This document shows positions 1 to 10,185 of a stretch of 64,000 nucleotides of DNA, piece by piece. Source of the DNA: Sphingomonas sp. BK345 (GTDB lineage Bacteria; Pseudomonadota; Alphaproteobacteria; Sphingomonadales; Sphingomonadaceae); the NCBI RefSeq assembly GCF_014193845.1, contig NZ_JACHZX010000004.1, positions 248,001 to 312,000 on the forward strand, read 5' to 3'. The notes under the pieces were generated by a model, which was not told the origin of the DNA, searched no databases, and saw only the letters and a program-made list of their open reading frames with translations. Made by a program: the position numbers and the translations under genes. How positions within the stretch are numbered: position 1 is the stretch's first letter; every line of letters begins with the position of its first letter.

Positions 1-763
1 AGCGCAGGAAGCCGTAGCCGCCGAGCTTGAGCAGCACGCCCGCCAGGATCACCGAACCAGCGGTCGGCGCCTGGACGTGCGCGTCGGGCAGCCAGGTATG
101 GACCGGCCACATCGGCATCTTCACCGCGAACGAGGCGAAGAAGGCCAGCCACAGCCAGGTCTGCACCTGCGGCGGGAAGTCGTAGTTCATCAGCGCCGGG
201 ATGCTGGTCGTCGCCGCGGTAATGCTCATGTAGAGCATCGCGATGAACATCAGCAGCGAGCCGAGCAACGTGTACAGGAAGAACTTGTACGAGGCGTAGA
301 TCCGGTTCGCGCCGCCCCAGATGCCGATGATCAGGAACATCGGGATCAGGCCGGCCTCGAAGAAGATGTAGAAGAGGAACAGGTCCTGTGCCGCGAAGGT
401 GCCGATCATCAGCACCTCGGTGAACAGGAACGCGCTCATGTACTCCGGCACGCGCTTCTCGATCGCCTGCCAGCTGGCGCCGATGCAGATCGGCATCAGG
501 AACACCGACAGCACGATCAGCAGCAGCGCATAGCCGTCAATGCCGAGCGCCCAGCCGAAGCGGCCGAACAGCGGCGCATATTCGACGAACTGCCATTGCG
601 CGCCGCCGATATCGTACGACAGCCACAGCACCACACCGAGCGCCAGATTCACCAGCGTCGCCGTCAGCGCGGTCCAGCGCGCCGTCGAGGCGGAGAGGAA
701 GAGGCACGCGACCGCCGCGGCGGCCGGGATCGCGAGCATCAGCGAGAGGATCGGGAACGACAC
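1..763 (-). CDS. nuoM: NADH-quinone oxidoreductase subunit M, N-terminal half (runs off the window)
   Basis: This is an antiporter-like membrane subunit of respiratory complex I that carries part of the proton pumping. About 254 codons are visible; the family usually has about 500 residues, so the C-terminal half lies beyond the left edge. The translation is a series of hydrophobic helices with the conserved FFEAGLIPMF segment, whose Glu is essential in the family, and later FAVKMPMWPVHTWLPD with the conserved Lys and the loop entering the proton channel. I chose a GTG start because GAGGGG lies 9 bases upstream. It begins 13 bases after the nuoL stop, so it belongs to the same operon. nuoN is expected just outside the window. 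Confidence 0.93.
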   Translation of the reverse strand, partial: MSFPILSLMLAIPAAAAVACLFLSASTARWTALTATLVNLALGVVLWLSYDIGGAQWQFVEYAPLFGRFGWALGIDGYALLLIVLSVFLMPICIGASWQAIEKRVPEYMSAFLFTEVLMIGTFAAQDLFLFYIFFEAGLIPMFLIIGIWGGANRIYASYKFFLYTLLGSLLMFIAMLYMSITAATTSIPALMNYDFPPQVQTWLWLAFFASFAVKMPMWPVHTWLPDAHVQAPTAGSVILAGVLLKLGGYGFLR

Positions 764-776
764 GTGATGGAGCCCC

Positions 777-2939
777 TCAGCCCGCGATCGCCCAGGTGAT
801 CGCGGCGGTGAGCCCGATCAGCATGACGAACGCGTAGGTATAGACATAGCCGGTCTGGAGCCGCCCGGCGGCGCGACTGCCGAGTTGCACCACCCATGCC
901 GAGCCGTTCGGCCCGAAGCGGTCGATCGTCCCCTCGTCGCCGCGGTGCCACAGCAGGCGACCGATCGCGAAGGCTGGGCGGACGAACAGGAAATGGTACA
1001 GCTCGTCGAAATACCATTTCCGCAGCAGGAACTGGTAGAGCGGCTGGAAGGTGTCGGCGAACTTCGCCGGCAGCTCGGGCGATCGGATGTACGTCAGGTA
1101 CGCGATCACGAACCCGCTGATCATCACGATCGTCGCGGCCAGCTGCACCAGCAGCGGTACCTGGTGCATCGCGTGCATGAGATGCTCGTTGAAGTAGAGT
1201 GCGCCCTTCCAGAAGCCGCCGGCCGTCTCCGGATCGATGAACCAGTGATGGAAGACGAAGCCCGCCGCGACCGCGCCGATCGACAGCACGATCAGCGGGA
1301 TCAGCATCGGCAGCGGGCTCTCGTGCGGGTGATAGCCGCCGGTGCCCTTCGGGATTTCGTTGAACCCGCGTGACTCCACCGCCGGCGCGTGGCCCGAATC
1401 CTCGCCCGCGGGATCGGGGTGGTGCGCGTCGTCATGGCCGTGCGCGTGCGCGCTGCCGTGCTCGGCCGCGTGCGCCTCATGCCCGTGCGCGTCCTGCGCA
1501 TGGTCGTGGTGCGCGTCATGCGCATGGTCGTGGCCGTGCGCGTCGTGGAGCGCGTGCTGGATATGCTCGGACGCGGCCCAGCGCGGCTCACCCCAGAAGG
1601 TGAGGAACATCAGGCGCCACGAGTAGAAGCTCGTCAGCAGCGCGGCGAACACGCCCACCATCGACGCCACCGGCGAACCGGCCGCCCAGGCCACCTCGAT
1701 GATCGCGTCCTTGGAGTGATAGCCCGCGAAGCCCCCGATCCCGTAGAGGCCGACCCCGGTGATCGCCAGCGTGCCCAGCAGCATGCCCCAGAAGGTGATC
1801 GGGATCGCCTTCCGCAACCCGCCGTAATAGCGCATGTCCTGCTCGTGGTGCATCGCGTGGATCACCGAGCCCGCGCCGAGGAACAGCAGCGCCTTGAAGA
1901 AGGCGTGCGTGAACAAGTGGAACATCGCCGCGCCATAGGCGCCGACGCCCGCGGCGAAGAACATGTAGCCCAGCTGCGAGCAGGTCGAATAGGCGATCAC
2001 GCGCTTGATGTCGGTCTGCGTCGTGCCGACGGTCGCGGCGAACAGGCAGGTCGCGGCGCCGATGAAGGTCACGAAGCCCATCGCGGTCGGCGAGGTCTGG
2101 AACATGGGCGACAGGCGGCACACCATGAACACGCCCGCGGTCACCATCGTCGCGGCGTGGATCAGCGCCGACACCGGGGTCGGGCCCTCCATCGCGTCGG
2201 GCAGCCAGGTGTGCAGGCCGAGCTGCGCCGACTTGCCCATCGCGCCGACGAACAGCAGCAGGCACAGCACCGTCATCGTGTCGGCGCGGAACCACAGGAA
2301 GCCGATCGCCGAACCCGCCATCGACGGCGCCGCGGCGAGGATTGCGGGGATCGAGACGGTGTTGAAGACCAGATAGGTGCCGAAGATGCCGAGCATGAAG
2401 CCGAGGTCGCCGACGCGGTTGACGACGAACGCCTTGATCGCCGCGGCATTGGCGCTCGGCTTGCGAAACCAGAAGCCGATGAGCAGGTAGCTCGCGAGGC
2501 CCACGCCCTCCCAGCCGAAGAACATCTGGATGAGGTTGTCCGCGGTCACCAGCATCAGCATCGCGAAGGTGAACAGCGACAGATAGGCGAAGAAGCGCGG
2601 CTGGTCCGGGTCCTCCGCCATATAGCCCCAGCTATACAGGTGCACGAGTGCCGAGACGCTGGTGATCACCACCAGCATCACCGCGGTCAGCGCGTCGACG
2701 CGCAGCGCCCAGGACACGTCGAACGTGCCCGAATGGATGAAGTGCAGCACCGGCGTCACCGTCGCTTCGTTCGCGCCGGTGAGGAAGCCGATGAAGATCG
2801 GCCACGACAAGGCGCTCGCGATGAACAGCCCGCCCGTGGTGATCGCCTTGGGCAGCGTCGCGCCGAACGACTTGTTGGCGAAGCCGGCGACGATCGCCGC
2901 GACCAGCGGCACGAAGACGATGAAGAGGATCGACGTCAC
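777..2939 (-). CDS. nuoL: NADH-quinone oxidoreductase subunit L with a histidine-rich insertion
   Basis: Largest antiporter-like subunit of complex I, 720 residues against about 610 in E. coli. The conserved core is clear: MFFGWEGVGLASYLLIGFW near residue 140, and HTWLPDAMEGPTPVSALIHA near residue 245, followed by the Lys/His-bearing helices of the proton half-channels. The extra length is largely a His/Asp/Ala-rich stretch at about residues 456-517 that lies between transmembrane helices. After it come the final helices and a YFDELYHFLFVRPAF segment typical of the C-terminal lateral arm. It follows nuoK by 7 bases and precedes nuoM. The assignment is secure; the role of the His-rich linker is unknown (metal binding or a disordered tether are possible). 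Confidence 0.97.
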   Translation of the reverse strand: MTSILFIVFVPLVAAIVAGFANKSFGATLPKAITTGGLFIASALSWPIFIGFLTGANEATVTPVLHFIHSGTFDVSWALRVDALTAVMLVVITSVSALVHLYSWGYMAEDPDQPRFFAYLSLFTFAMLMLVTADNLIQMFFGWEGVGLASYLLIGFWFRKPSANAAAIKAFVVNRVGDLGFMLGIFGTYLVFNTVSIPAILAAAPSMAGSAIGFLWFRADTMTVLCLLLFVGAMGKSAQLGLHTWLPDAMEGPTPVSALIHAATMVTAGVFMVCRLSPMFQTSPTAMGFVTFIGAATCLFAATVGTTQTDIKRVIAYSTCSQLGYMFFAAGVGAYGAAMFHLFTHAFFKALLFLGAGSVIHAMHHEQDMRYYGGLRKAIPITFWGMLLGTLAITGVGLYGIGGFAGYHSKDAIIEVAWAAGSPVASMVGVFAALLTSFYSWRLMFLTFWGEPRWAASEHIQHALHDAHGHDHAHDAHHDHAQDAHGHEAHAAEHGSAHAHGHDDAHHPDPAGEDSGHAPAVESRGFNEIPKGTGGYHPHESPLPMLIPLIVLSIGAVAAGFVFHHWFIDPETAGGFWKGALYFNEHLMHAMHQVPLLVQLAATIVMISGFVIAYLTYIRSPELPAKFADTFQPLYQFLLRKWYFDELYHFLFVRPAFAIGRLLWHRGDEGTIDRFGPNGSAWVVQLGSRAAGRLQTGYVYTYAFVMLIGLTAAITWAIAG

Positions 2940-2946
2940 GGGCGGA

Positions 2947-3261
2947 TTATCCCTTCATCCGGCTGGGATCGTCGACCGAGATCGAGCCGCGGCCGCGGAA
3001 GAAGATCACGAGGATGGCGAGACCGATCGCGGCCTCGCCGGCCGCGACGGTCAGCACGAACATCGCGAACACCTGGCCGACCAGGTCGTTGAGCGCCGCC
3101 GAGAAAGCGACGAGGTTGATGTTCACCGCCAGCAGGATCAGCTCGATCGCCATGAGGATGACGATGATGTTCTTGCGGTTCAGGAAGATGCCCAGCACCC
3201 CCATGGTGAACAGCAGCGCCGCCACCACCAGATAGTGGATCAGGCCGACCCCGCCCGACAT
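2947..3261 (-). CDS. nuoK: NADH-quinone oxidoreductase subunit K
   Basis: Small membrane subunit of complex I, 104 residues, close to the family norm of about 100. It has three hydrophobic helices. The two buried glutamates needed for proton transfer are visible in [13 protein letters not shown] (helix 2) and [13 protein letters not shown] (helix 3). I took the ATG at 3261, which starts [10 protein letters not shown], because it has the upstream GAGCGGAG and lies 8 bases after the nuoJ stop. A longer in-frame reading upstream merely overlaps nuoJ. The C-terminus ends in a short polar tail. Operon position between nuoJ and nuoL is the standard order. Confidence 0.96.
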   Translation of the reverse strand: MSGGVGLIHYLVVAALLFTMGVLGIFLNRKNIIVILMAIELILLAVNINLVAFSAALNDLVGQVFAMFVLTVAAGEAAIGLAILVIFFRGRGSISVDDPSRMKG

Positions 3262-3269
3262 GGCTCCGC

Positions 3270-3881
3270 TCACAGCTGTACCCCCTGGCCGATCTCCGGC
3301 CGCATGTTGCGCGTCGCGTCCTGCGGACGCCGCGCGTTCTGGCGCGCGATATTCTGGTAGCGCGAGCCCGAGCGCTCGCGATGGGTCAGCACGATCGCGC
3401 CGATCATCGCCACCAGCAGGACCAGCCCTGCGCCCTCGAAGATGAAGAGGTAGCGCGTGTACAGCAGCTCGCCGATCTGGACGATGTTCGACTTGGCCGC
3501 GACGGTCGGCGCCGCGCGCCGCGCGAGATCGATCCCGCCCGCGCTCCACGCGCCGACGCCGATCAGGATCTCCGCCACCAGCGCCACCGCCAGCACCAGG
3601 CCGATGCCGAAATAGCGCACGAAGCCCGCGCGCAGCTCGGCGAAGTCGATGTCGAGCATCATCACGACGAACAGGAACAGCACCGCGACCGCCCCGACAT
3701 AGACGATCACCAGCAGCATCGCGATGAACTCGGCGCCGACCAGCACCATCAGCCCCGCGGCGTTGAAGAAGGCCAGGATCAGCCACAGCACCGAGTGGAC
3801 CGGGTTGCGCGACGAGATCGTCATCGCGCCCGAGACCAGCACGACGAGCGCGAAGAGATAGAAGGCGATGGCCTGGATCAT
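3270..3881 (-). CDS. nuoJ: NADH-quinone oxidoreductase subunit J
   Basis: Membrane subunit of complex I, 203 residues, with five predicted helices. The conserved third-helix motif [20 protein letters not shown], containing the pi-bulge that couples quinone reduction to pumping, is present near residues 57-78. The C-terminal third is polar and has no recognisable function. The ATG lies one base after the TGA of a possible 27-codon ORF, which could couple its translation to upstream ribosomes. nuoK follows after 8 bases. Confidence 0.95.
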   Translation of the reverse strand: MIQAIAFYLFALVVLVSGAMTISSRNPVHSVLWLILAFFNAAGLMVLVGAEFIAMLLVIVYVGAVAVLFLFVVMMLDIDFAELRAGFVRYFGIGLVLAVALVAEILIGVGAWSAGGIDLARRAAPTVAAKSNIVQIGELLYTRYLFIFEGAGLVLLVAMIGAIVLTHRERSGSRYQNIARQNARRPQDATRNMRPEIGQGVQL

Positions 3882-3882
3882 C

Positions 3883-3966
3883 TCACGCTGCCCCCAATTC
3901 GGTGCCGCGGCGGCGCGCGGTCGAGAAAACCGCGGCCGTGGCCGCGGTGGTGTCCGTCAGAATCAT
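3883..3966 (-). CDS. possible 27-residue leader ORF between nuoI and nuoJ
   Basis: An ATG preceded by AGGGG at 5 bases opens a short frame starting MILTDTTAATAAVF and ending in TGA, one base before the nuoJ ATG. It fills most of the 111-base nuoI-nuoJ spacer. All other junctions in this operon overlap or have spacers of at most 13 bases, so the frame could serve to carry ribosomes into nuoJ. It has no recognisable domain, and the coding evidence is limited to the ribosome binding site and the stop placement. It may be chance. Confidence 0.3.
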   Translation of the reverse strand: MILTDTTAATAAVFSTARRRGTELGAA

Positions 3967-3992
3967 GTCGACCCCTGAAATCACGCGAGCGC

Positions 3993-4478
3993 CTACCGGT
4001 ACGGCGCGTCGGCGGCAAGGTTGGCCGCGATCGCGCGCTCCCAGCGGTCGCCGTTGTCGAGCAGCTTGGCCTTGTCGTAGATCAGCTCCTCGCGCGTCTC
4101 GGTGGCGAACTCGAAGTTCGGCCCCTCGACCACCGCGTCGACCGGGCACGCCTCGGCGCACAGGCCGCAGTAGATGCACTTGGTCATGTCGATGTCGTAG
4201 CGCGTGGTGCGGCGGCTGCCGTCGTCGCGCGGCTCGGCCTCGATCGTGATCGCCTGCGCCGGGCACACCGCCTCGCACAGCTTGCACGCGATGCAGCGCT
4301 CCTCGCCGCTGGGATAGCGGCGCAGCGCGTGCTCGCCGCGGAAGCGCGGGGACAGCGGGTTCTTCTCGAAGGGATAGTTGATCGTCGCCTTCGGCTTGAA
4401 GAAATACTTCAGCGTCAGCGCGTGTGCCTTCACGAACTCGTAGAGCGTGAACGCCTTGATCGTCTGCGCGATACCCAT
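3993..4478 (-). CDS. nuoI: NADH-quinone oxidoreductase subunit I, 2x[4Fe-4S] protein
   Basis: Peripheral-arm subunit that carries clusters N6a and N6b and passes electrons toward the N2 cluster. It has 161 residues, the normal length. Both cluster motifs are visible: [12 protein letters not shown] near residue 62 and [12 protein letters not shown] near residue 101. The N-terminus is an amphipathic segment that docks to the membrane arm. It starts one base after the nuoH stop... read in the operon direction, nuoH ends at 4480 and the nuoI ATG is at 4478. The gene after it is nuoJ, separated by a 111-base spacer that holds a possible short ORF. Confidence 0.97.
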   Translation of the reverse strand: MGIAQTIKAFTLYEFVKAHALTLKYFFKPKATINYPFEKNPLSPRFRGEHALRRYPSGEERCIACKLCEAVCPAQAITIEAEPRDDGSRRTTRYDIDMTKCIYCGLCAEACPVDAVVEGPNFEFATETREELIYDKAKLLDNGDRWERAIAANLAADAPYR

Positions 4479-4479
4479 C

Positions 4480-5526
4480 TCAAACTCCCACGCGCATGAA
4501 CATCAGCACGCCCGACACCAGGAACACCCAGAACAGCGACAGCGGCAGGAACACCTTCCACCCCAGCCGCATCAGCTGGTCGTAGCGGTAGCGCGGCACC
4601 GTCGCCTTGATCCACGAGAACACGAAGAAGAAGAACAGGATCTTGGCGAATAGCCAGATGATCCCCGGCACCGCGTAGAGTGGCGCCCAGTCGAGCGGCG
4701 GCAGGTAGCCGCCCCAGAACAGCGTCGCGTTCAGCGTGCACATCAGCAGCACGTTGGCGTACTCGCCGAGCCAGTAGAGCGCGAACGCCATCGAGCTATA
4801 TTCGGTCTGGTAGCCCGCGACGAGCTCGCTTTCCGCCTCGGTGAGATCGAACGGCGCGCGTTGCGTCTCCGCCAGCGACGAGATCAGGAACACGACGCTC
4901 ATCGGGAACAGCAGCGGGTTGAACCCGAAGCCGTTGATGAAGCCGTACAGGCCCTTCTGCGCCTCGACGATCGCGGTCAGGTTGAACGAGCCCGCCCACA
5001 TCACCACCGAGATCAGCACGAAGCCGATCGCGACCTCGTAGCTCACCATCTGCGCCGCGGCGCGGATCGCCGAGAAGAACGGATATTTCGAGTTGGACGA
5101 CCAGCCCGCGAGGATGATGCCGTACACGCCCAGCGACGAGGCCGCGAGCACGTAGAGCAGCCCGACGTTGATGTCGGCGAGCACCACGCTCGGCTGGAAC
5201 GGCACCACCGCCCAGACGATCAGCGCGACCGTGAAGGTGATGATCGGCGCGAGCAGGAACAGCCCCCGGTTCGCCGCCGAGGGGACGATCGTCTCCTGCA
5301 AGAACACCTTGAGCCCGTCCGCGAACGACTGGAGCAGCCCGAACGGGCCGACCACGTTGGGACCGCGGCGCAGCGCCATCGCCGCCCAGATCTTGCGATC
5401 GGCGTAGATGATCATCGCCACCGACAGCATCAGCGGCAGCGCGATCGCGAGGATGCCCACGATCGTCGCCAGGAACCACGCCCAGCCATAGGGCAGGCCC
5501 AGCGAATTGTTGAAGAAGCTGGTCAC
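4480..5526 (-). CDS. nuoH: NADH-quinone oxidoreductase subunit H
   Basis: Membrane subunit that forms much of the quinone-binding chamber where the peripheral arm meets the membrane arm. It has 348 residues, typical for the family, and about eight hydrophobic helices. Conserved loops are visible: [20 protein letters not shown] near residue 50, and the acidic loop [20 protein letters not shown] near residue 205, which is the quinone/proton-coupling loop. The ATG overlaps the nuoG stop by 4 bases (ATGA), so the two are translationally coupled. Confidence 0.97.
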   Translation of the reverse strand: MTSFFNNSLGLPYGWAWFLATIVGILAIALPLMLSVAMIIYADRKIWAAMALRRGPNVVGPFGLLQSFADGLKVFLQETIVPSAANRGLFLLAPIITFTVALIVWAVVPFQPSVVLADINVGLLYVLAASSLGVYGIILAGWSSNSKYPFFSAIRAAAQMVSYEVAIGFVLISVVMWAGSFNLTAIVEAQKGLYGFINGFGFNPLLFPMSVVFLISSLAETQRAPFDLTEAESELVAGYQTEYSSMAFALYWLGEYANVLLMCTLNATLFWGGYLPPLDWAPLYAVPGIIWLFAKILFFFFVFSWIKATVPRYRYDQLMRLGWKVFLPLSLFWVFLVSGVLMFMRVGV

Positions 5527-7517
5527 TCCGCCGCCTCCGCGAAACTCTCACCATGGACCAGTTCGGCCGAGCAGCGCTGCATCGTCGGCGACGCGCGGCA
5601 GATCGCATTGGTGAGGTAGAAGTCCTTGATCGGATAGCCGTCGAGCACGCCCTCGGCGGTGCCGCCGAGCACCGGCGGGTTCCACGCGAAGGTCTTGAGA
5701 CCCAGCGTCGCCAGCTCGGGGCAGTCGAGCGCCATCGCCGCGCGCAGCTCGTCGATCGTGTCGAACGGCAGCGTCTGGCCCAGCCGCTCGCTCAACGCGC
5801 GGAAGATCGTCCAGTCCTCGCGCGCGTCGCCGGGCGGGAACACCGCGCGCTCGCCGCGCTGCACGCGCCCCTCGAGATTGACGTAGGTGCCCGACTTTTC
5901 GGCATAGCTCGCCGCCGGCAGGATCACGTCGGCGTGGTGCGCGCCGCGATCGCCGTGGTGACCGACATAGACCTTGAAGCCGGTGAAGCGCGCGTGATCG
6001 CACTCGTCGGCGCCGAGGAAGAAGCTCAACTTGGCGTCGTACAGCGCGGAGATGCCGGCCCTCTGCGCGTAGCCGAGCATCAGCCCGCCCATCCGGCTGG
6101 CGGCCATGTGGACGACGTTGAAGCCGTTCCAGCCCTCTTTGACGAGGCCCAGCGTCTCGACCAGCCCGAGCGCCGCGCCGTGCGCGCCCTTGAGCGCCGC
6201 ACCGCCGACGATCACCATCGGCTTGGCCGCCTTGCCGAACGCCTCGGTGACGCGCTCCGGCAGGCGGCCGAGCACCGCCAGGTCGGCGCCGAGCCACTCG
6301 ACCTTGTAGGTCAGCTCGGTCTCGGGGCCGATCGCGAAGACCTTGGCGCCCTTCTTGATCGCCTTGCGGATGCGCGTGTTCACCAGCGGCGCTTCCCAGC
6401 GCAGGTTGGTGCCCACCAGCAGGATCGCGTCCGCCTCCTCGGTGCCCGCGATCGTGGTGTTGAAGTTCACCGCGGCGAGGCTCGACGTGTCATAGTCCAT
6501 GCCGGTCTGCCGCCCCTCGAGCAGCGACGAGCCGAGCTCCTTGAGCAGCGCCTTGGCCGCGAACATCGTCTCGCAGTCGACCAGGTCACCCGCGACCGCC
6601 GCGACCGAGCCGCCGTGGTCGACCGAAGCGATCGCGGCGAACGCCTCGTCCCAGGTCACCGGATGGAGCTTGCCGTCGCGCCGCACATAGGGGCGATCGA
6701 GCCGCTTGCGCACCAGGCCGTCGACGGCGTGGCGCGTCTTGTCGGTCGCCCACTCCTCGTTGACCTCGTCGTTGACGCGCGGGACGCAGCGCAGCACCTG
6801 CCGCCCGCGGCTGTCGAGCCGGATGTTGGTGCCGACCGCGTCCATCACGTCGATCGTCAGCGTCTTGCGCAGCTCCCACGGGCGCGCCTCGAAGGCGTAG
6901 GGCTTGCTGGTCAGCGCGCCGACCGGGCAGAGGTCGACGACGTTGCCCGACAGCTCGCTCGACACCGCCTCCTCGAGATAGGAGGTGATCTGCATGTTCT
7001 CGCCGCGGTAGATCGCGCCGATCTCCTCGACCCCGGCGACCTCCTCGGCGAAGCGGACGCAGCGCGTGCACTGGATGCAGCGGGTCATGATCGTCTTGAC
7101 GATCGGGCCCATATACTTCTCGGTCACCGCGCGCTTGTTCTCGGCATAGCGCGAGTGGCCGCGGCCGTAGGCGACCGACTGGTCCTGCAGGTCGCACTCG
7201 CCGCCCTGATCGCAGATCGGGCAGTCGAGCGGGTGGTTGATCAGCAGGAATTCCATGATGCCCTCGCGGGCATGCTTCACCATCGGCGTGGTGGTGAAGA
7301 TCTCCTGGTTCTCCGCGGCGGGCAGCGCGCACGAGGCCTGCGGCTTGGGCGGCCCCGGCTTCACCTCGACGAGGCACATCCGGCAGTTGCCCGCGATCGA
7401 CAGCCGCTCGTGATAGCAGAAGCGCGGGATCTCCTTGCCGGCGAGCTCGCACGCCTGCAGCACGGTGGCGCCCTGCGGCACCTCGATCTCGACTCCGTCG
7501 ACTTTGACCTTTGGCAT
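5523..7517 (-). CDS. nuoG: NADH-quinone oxidoreductase subunit G, iron-sulfur protein
   Basis: Largest peripheral subunit of complex I, 664 residues, in the usual alphaproteobacterial range. The N-terminal ferredoxin-like domain shows Cys residues at CYHE, CRMC and the following Cys for the [2Fe-2S] cluster N1b. Next comes [18 protein letters not shown], and then [10 protein letters not shown] plus a later CPVG for the [4Fe-4S] clusters. The C-terminal half is a molybdopterin-oxidoreductase-like fold without cofactor motifs, as in other nuoG. The ATG shares a base with the TAA of the small coiled-coil gene before it (TAATG). Confidence 0.97.
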   Translation of the reverse strand: MPKVKVDGVEIEVPQGATVLQACELAGKEIPRFCYHERLSIAGNCRMCLVEVKPGPPKPQASCALPAAENQEIFTTTPMVKHAREGIMEFLLINHPLDCPICDQGGECDLQDQSVAYGRGHSRYAENKRAVTEKYMGPIVKTIMTRCIQCTRCVRFAEEVAGVEEIGAIYRGENMQITSYLEEAVSSELSGNVVDLCPVGALTSKPYAFEARPWELRKTLTIDVMDAVGTNIRLDSRGRQVLRCVPRVNDEVNEEWATDKTRHAVDGLVRKRLDRPYVRRDGKLHPVTWDEAFAAIASVDHGGSVAAVAGDLVDCETMFAAKALLKELGSSLLEGRQTGMDYDTSSLAAVNFNTTIAGTEEADAILLVGTNLRWEAPLVNTRIRKAIKKGAKVFAIGPETELTYKVEWLGADLAVLGRLPERVTEAFGKAAKPMVIVGGAALKGAHGAALGLVETLGLVKEGWNGFNVVHMAASRMGGLMLGYAQRAGISALYDAKLSFFLGADECDHARFTGFKVYVGHHGDRGAHHADVILPAASYAEKSGTYVNLEGRVQRGERAVFPPGDAREDWTIFRALSERLGQTLPFDTIDELRAAMALDCPELATLGLKTFAWNPPVLGGTAEGVLDGYPIKDFYLTNAICRASPTMQRCSAELVHGESFAEAAE

Positions 7518-7743
7518 TACTCAGTCTCTTCCGTCAGATCGAGACGACGCTCGATGCGATCGAGCCGATGGTTGATCCCGGTGATCTCGGCGTTGGTGCT
7601 GAACTGCGACGTCACGATCCCGCGCACGAAATCCTCGAGCGCCGAGAAGCGCATACCTTGCGCCGAGATGTCGCGCTTGAGCGAGGCGATGTCGCCCTGC
7701 ATGCGGCGCAGGATCTCGAGGATCAGGTTGCCCTGCTCCAGCG

Positions 7744-7747
<4 letters not shown>
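7517..7747 (-). CDS. small coiled-coil protein between nuoF and nuoG
   Basis: A 76-residue acidic/basic protein with heptad spacing of Leu, Ile and Val from about residue 7 to the end. It begins with a [12 protein letters not shown] segment and ends [18 protein letters not shown]. The GTG start overlaps the nuoF TGA (GTGA), AGGAGG lies upstream, and the TAA overlaps the nuoG ATG, so it is a true cistron of the operon. It is paralogous to the small proteins at 9054-9287 and 9958-10185: all three end in a near-identical LDR-x-E(R)[11 protein letters not shown] type tail. No catalytic residues, signal peptide or membrane helix are seen. It is not a known core complex I subunit; I infer an assembly or scaffolding role only from location. 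Confidence 0.8.
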
Positions 7748-9053
<1,306 letters not shown>

Positions 9054-9054
<1 letters not shown>

Positions 9055-9287
9055 CAGCGTGCATCCGTCAGATCGAGGCGGCGTTCGACTCGGCCGAGGC
9101 GCTCCTCGGCGCGGTCAAGCCGCGAGTTAAGTCCTGCGACCGACATCATGATGCCTGCCAGATGCTCGCCGATCGACGACAGTCGCATCTTGGTCTCGAC
9201 ATCCTCGACGTCCTTCTTGTCGAAGCGTGCGTTCAGTCGGCGGAACTGCTCGCCGATGCAGTTCAGGATGTCCGCCTCGGCAGCCAT
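9054..9287 (-). CDS. small coiled-coil protein between nuoE and nuoF
   Basis: A 77-residue protein starting [18 protein letters not shown] and ending with a charged heptad repeat, [17 protein letters not shown]. The ATG overlaps the nuoE TGA, and the TGA overlaps the nuoF ATG, so it is translated within the operon. It is the second of three related small proteins placed between nuoD and nuoG. The C-terminal 25 residues align without gaps to the one between nuoD and nuoE (GLNxRxDRxxExLxRVERRxDL). It contains a single Cys (residue 10) and no cluster-binding motif. Function unknown; a role in stabilising or assembling the NuoEFG module is an inference. Confidence 0.8.
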
Positions 9288-9958
9288 CACGCCCACTCCC
9301 CACGATAATCGTGGTTCTCGGTCACCATCGCGGTCAGCGAGGTAGGACCGCCCTTGGGCTCCACCGTGTGGCGGCCGGGCTCCTGCGTGCCGGGCTTGGG
9401 CGCCTGACCGTGGGCGAGCGCCTCGATGATCGCGACGGTGCGGTCGTAGTCGAGGTCCTCGTAATTGTCGTCGTTGATCTGGACCATCGGCGCCGAGGCG
9501 CAATTGCCCATACATTCCACCTCGGTCAGCGTGAACAAGCCGTCGGGCGTGGTCTTGCCCTTGATCAACCCCTTGTTCTTGCATGCCGCGAGCACGTCGT
9601 CCGAGCCGCGCAGCATGCACGGCGTGGTGCCGCACACCTGGACGTGGAAGCGGCCGACCGGCGCGAGGTTGAACATCGTGTAGAAGGTCGCGACCTCGTA
9701 CACGCGCATATACGGCACGCCGATCTCGCGCGCGACGAACTCGATGACGGGCACGGGCAGCCAGCCCTGCGTCTGCGTCTCGGCGCCGACCTGGCGCTGC
9801 GCGAGGTCGAGCAGCGGGATCGACGCCGACTGCTCGCGGCCCTTGGGATAGCGCGCGAGGATCGCGTCGCGCTTGGCGCGGCTGTCGTCGTTCCACTGGA
9901 ACGCGCCCCAGCGCGCGCGGGTCTCGGCCTCGTCGGGAATGGTAGGTGCGTCGGCCAT
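9287..9958 (-). CDS. nuoE: NADH-quinone oxidoreductase subunit E
   Basis: Thioredoxin-fold subunit carrying the [2Fe-2S] cluster N1a beside NuoF. It has 223 residues, longer than the E. coli protein (166) and like other alphaproteobacterial versions because of an extended C-terminal tail. The cluster ligands appear as CGTTPC near residue 108 and CMGNC near residue 149. The tail after about residue 185 is rich in Gly, Pro and Thr and looks disordered. The start ATG overlaps the TAA of the preceding small coiled-coil gene (TAATG), and its own TGA overlaps the next small gene. Confidence 0.96.
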   Translation of the reverse strand: MADAPTIPDEAETRARWGAFQWNDDSRAKRDAILARYPKGREQSASIPLLDLAQRQVGAETQTQGWLPVPVIEFVAREIGVPYMRVYEVATFYTMFNLAPVGRFHVQVCGTTPCMLRGSDDVLAACKNKGLIKGKTTPDGLFTLTEVECMGNCASAPMVQINDDNYEDLDYDRTVAIIEALAHGQAPKPGTQEPGRHTVEPKGGPTSLTAMVTENHDYRGEWA

Positions 9959-10185
9959 TACTCTCCACCCCGCAGGTCCATGCGACGCTCGACGCGGGTC
10001 AGCCCCTCGTCGAAGCGATCCATGCGCGCGTTCAACCCCGAAATCGACAACACCATATTGCCCAGATGCTCCTCGACGACCGTCACGCGCGGCTTCAGCT
10101 CGCGCACGTCGCCCTCGATATTCGACAATCGGTCATCGATGTGGCGCAGCCGCTCGAGGATCAGATTCTCGACGTTTTCCGTCAC
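9958..10185 (-). CDS. small coiled-coil protein between nuoD and nuoE
   Basis: A 75-residue protein beginning [20 protein letters not shown], with regularly spaced Leu, Ile and Val and charged residues, and ending [14 protein letters not shown]. The GTG start overlaps the nuoD TGA by four bases and the TAA overlaps the nuoE ATG. It is the first of three paralogous small proteins in the operon; the ENLILERLR start resembles [10 protein letters not shown] in the third. Small proteins of this type, with a LILE.LR N-terminus and an [12 protein letters not shown] C-terminus, are frequent unnamed alphaproteobacterial proteins as far as I recall. Function is unknown. Confidence 0.8.
   Translation of the reverse strand: MTENVENLILERLRHIDDRLSNIEGDVRELKPRVTVVEEHLGNMVLSISGLNARMDRFDEGLTRVERRMDLRGGE

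Noticed and set aside
1389..3092. A plus-strand open frame of about 570 codons opposite nuoL/nuoK
   Set aside because: Same reason: low-complexity Arg/His/Asp translation over a well-supported gene, with no ribosome binding site.
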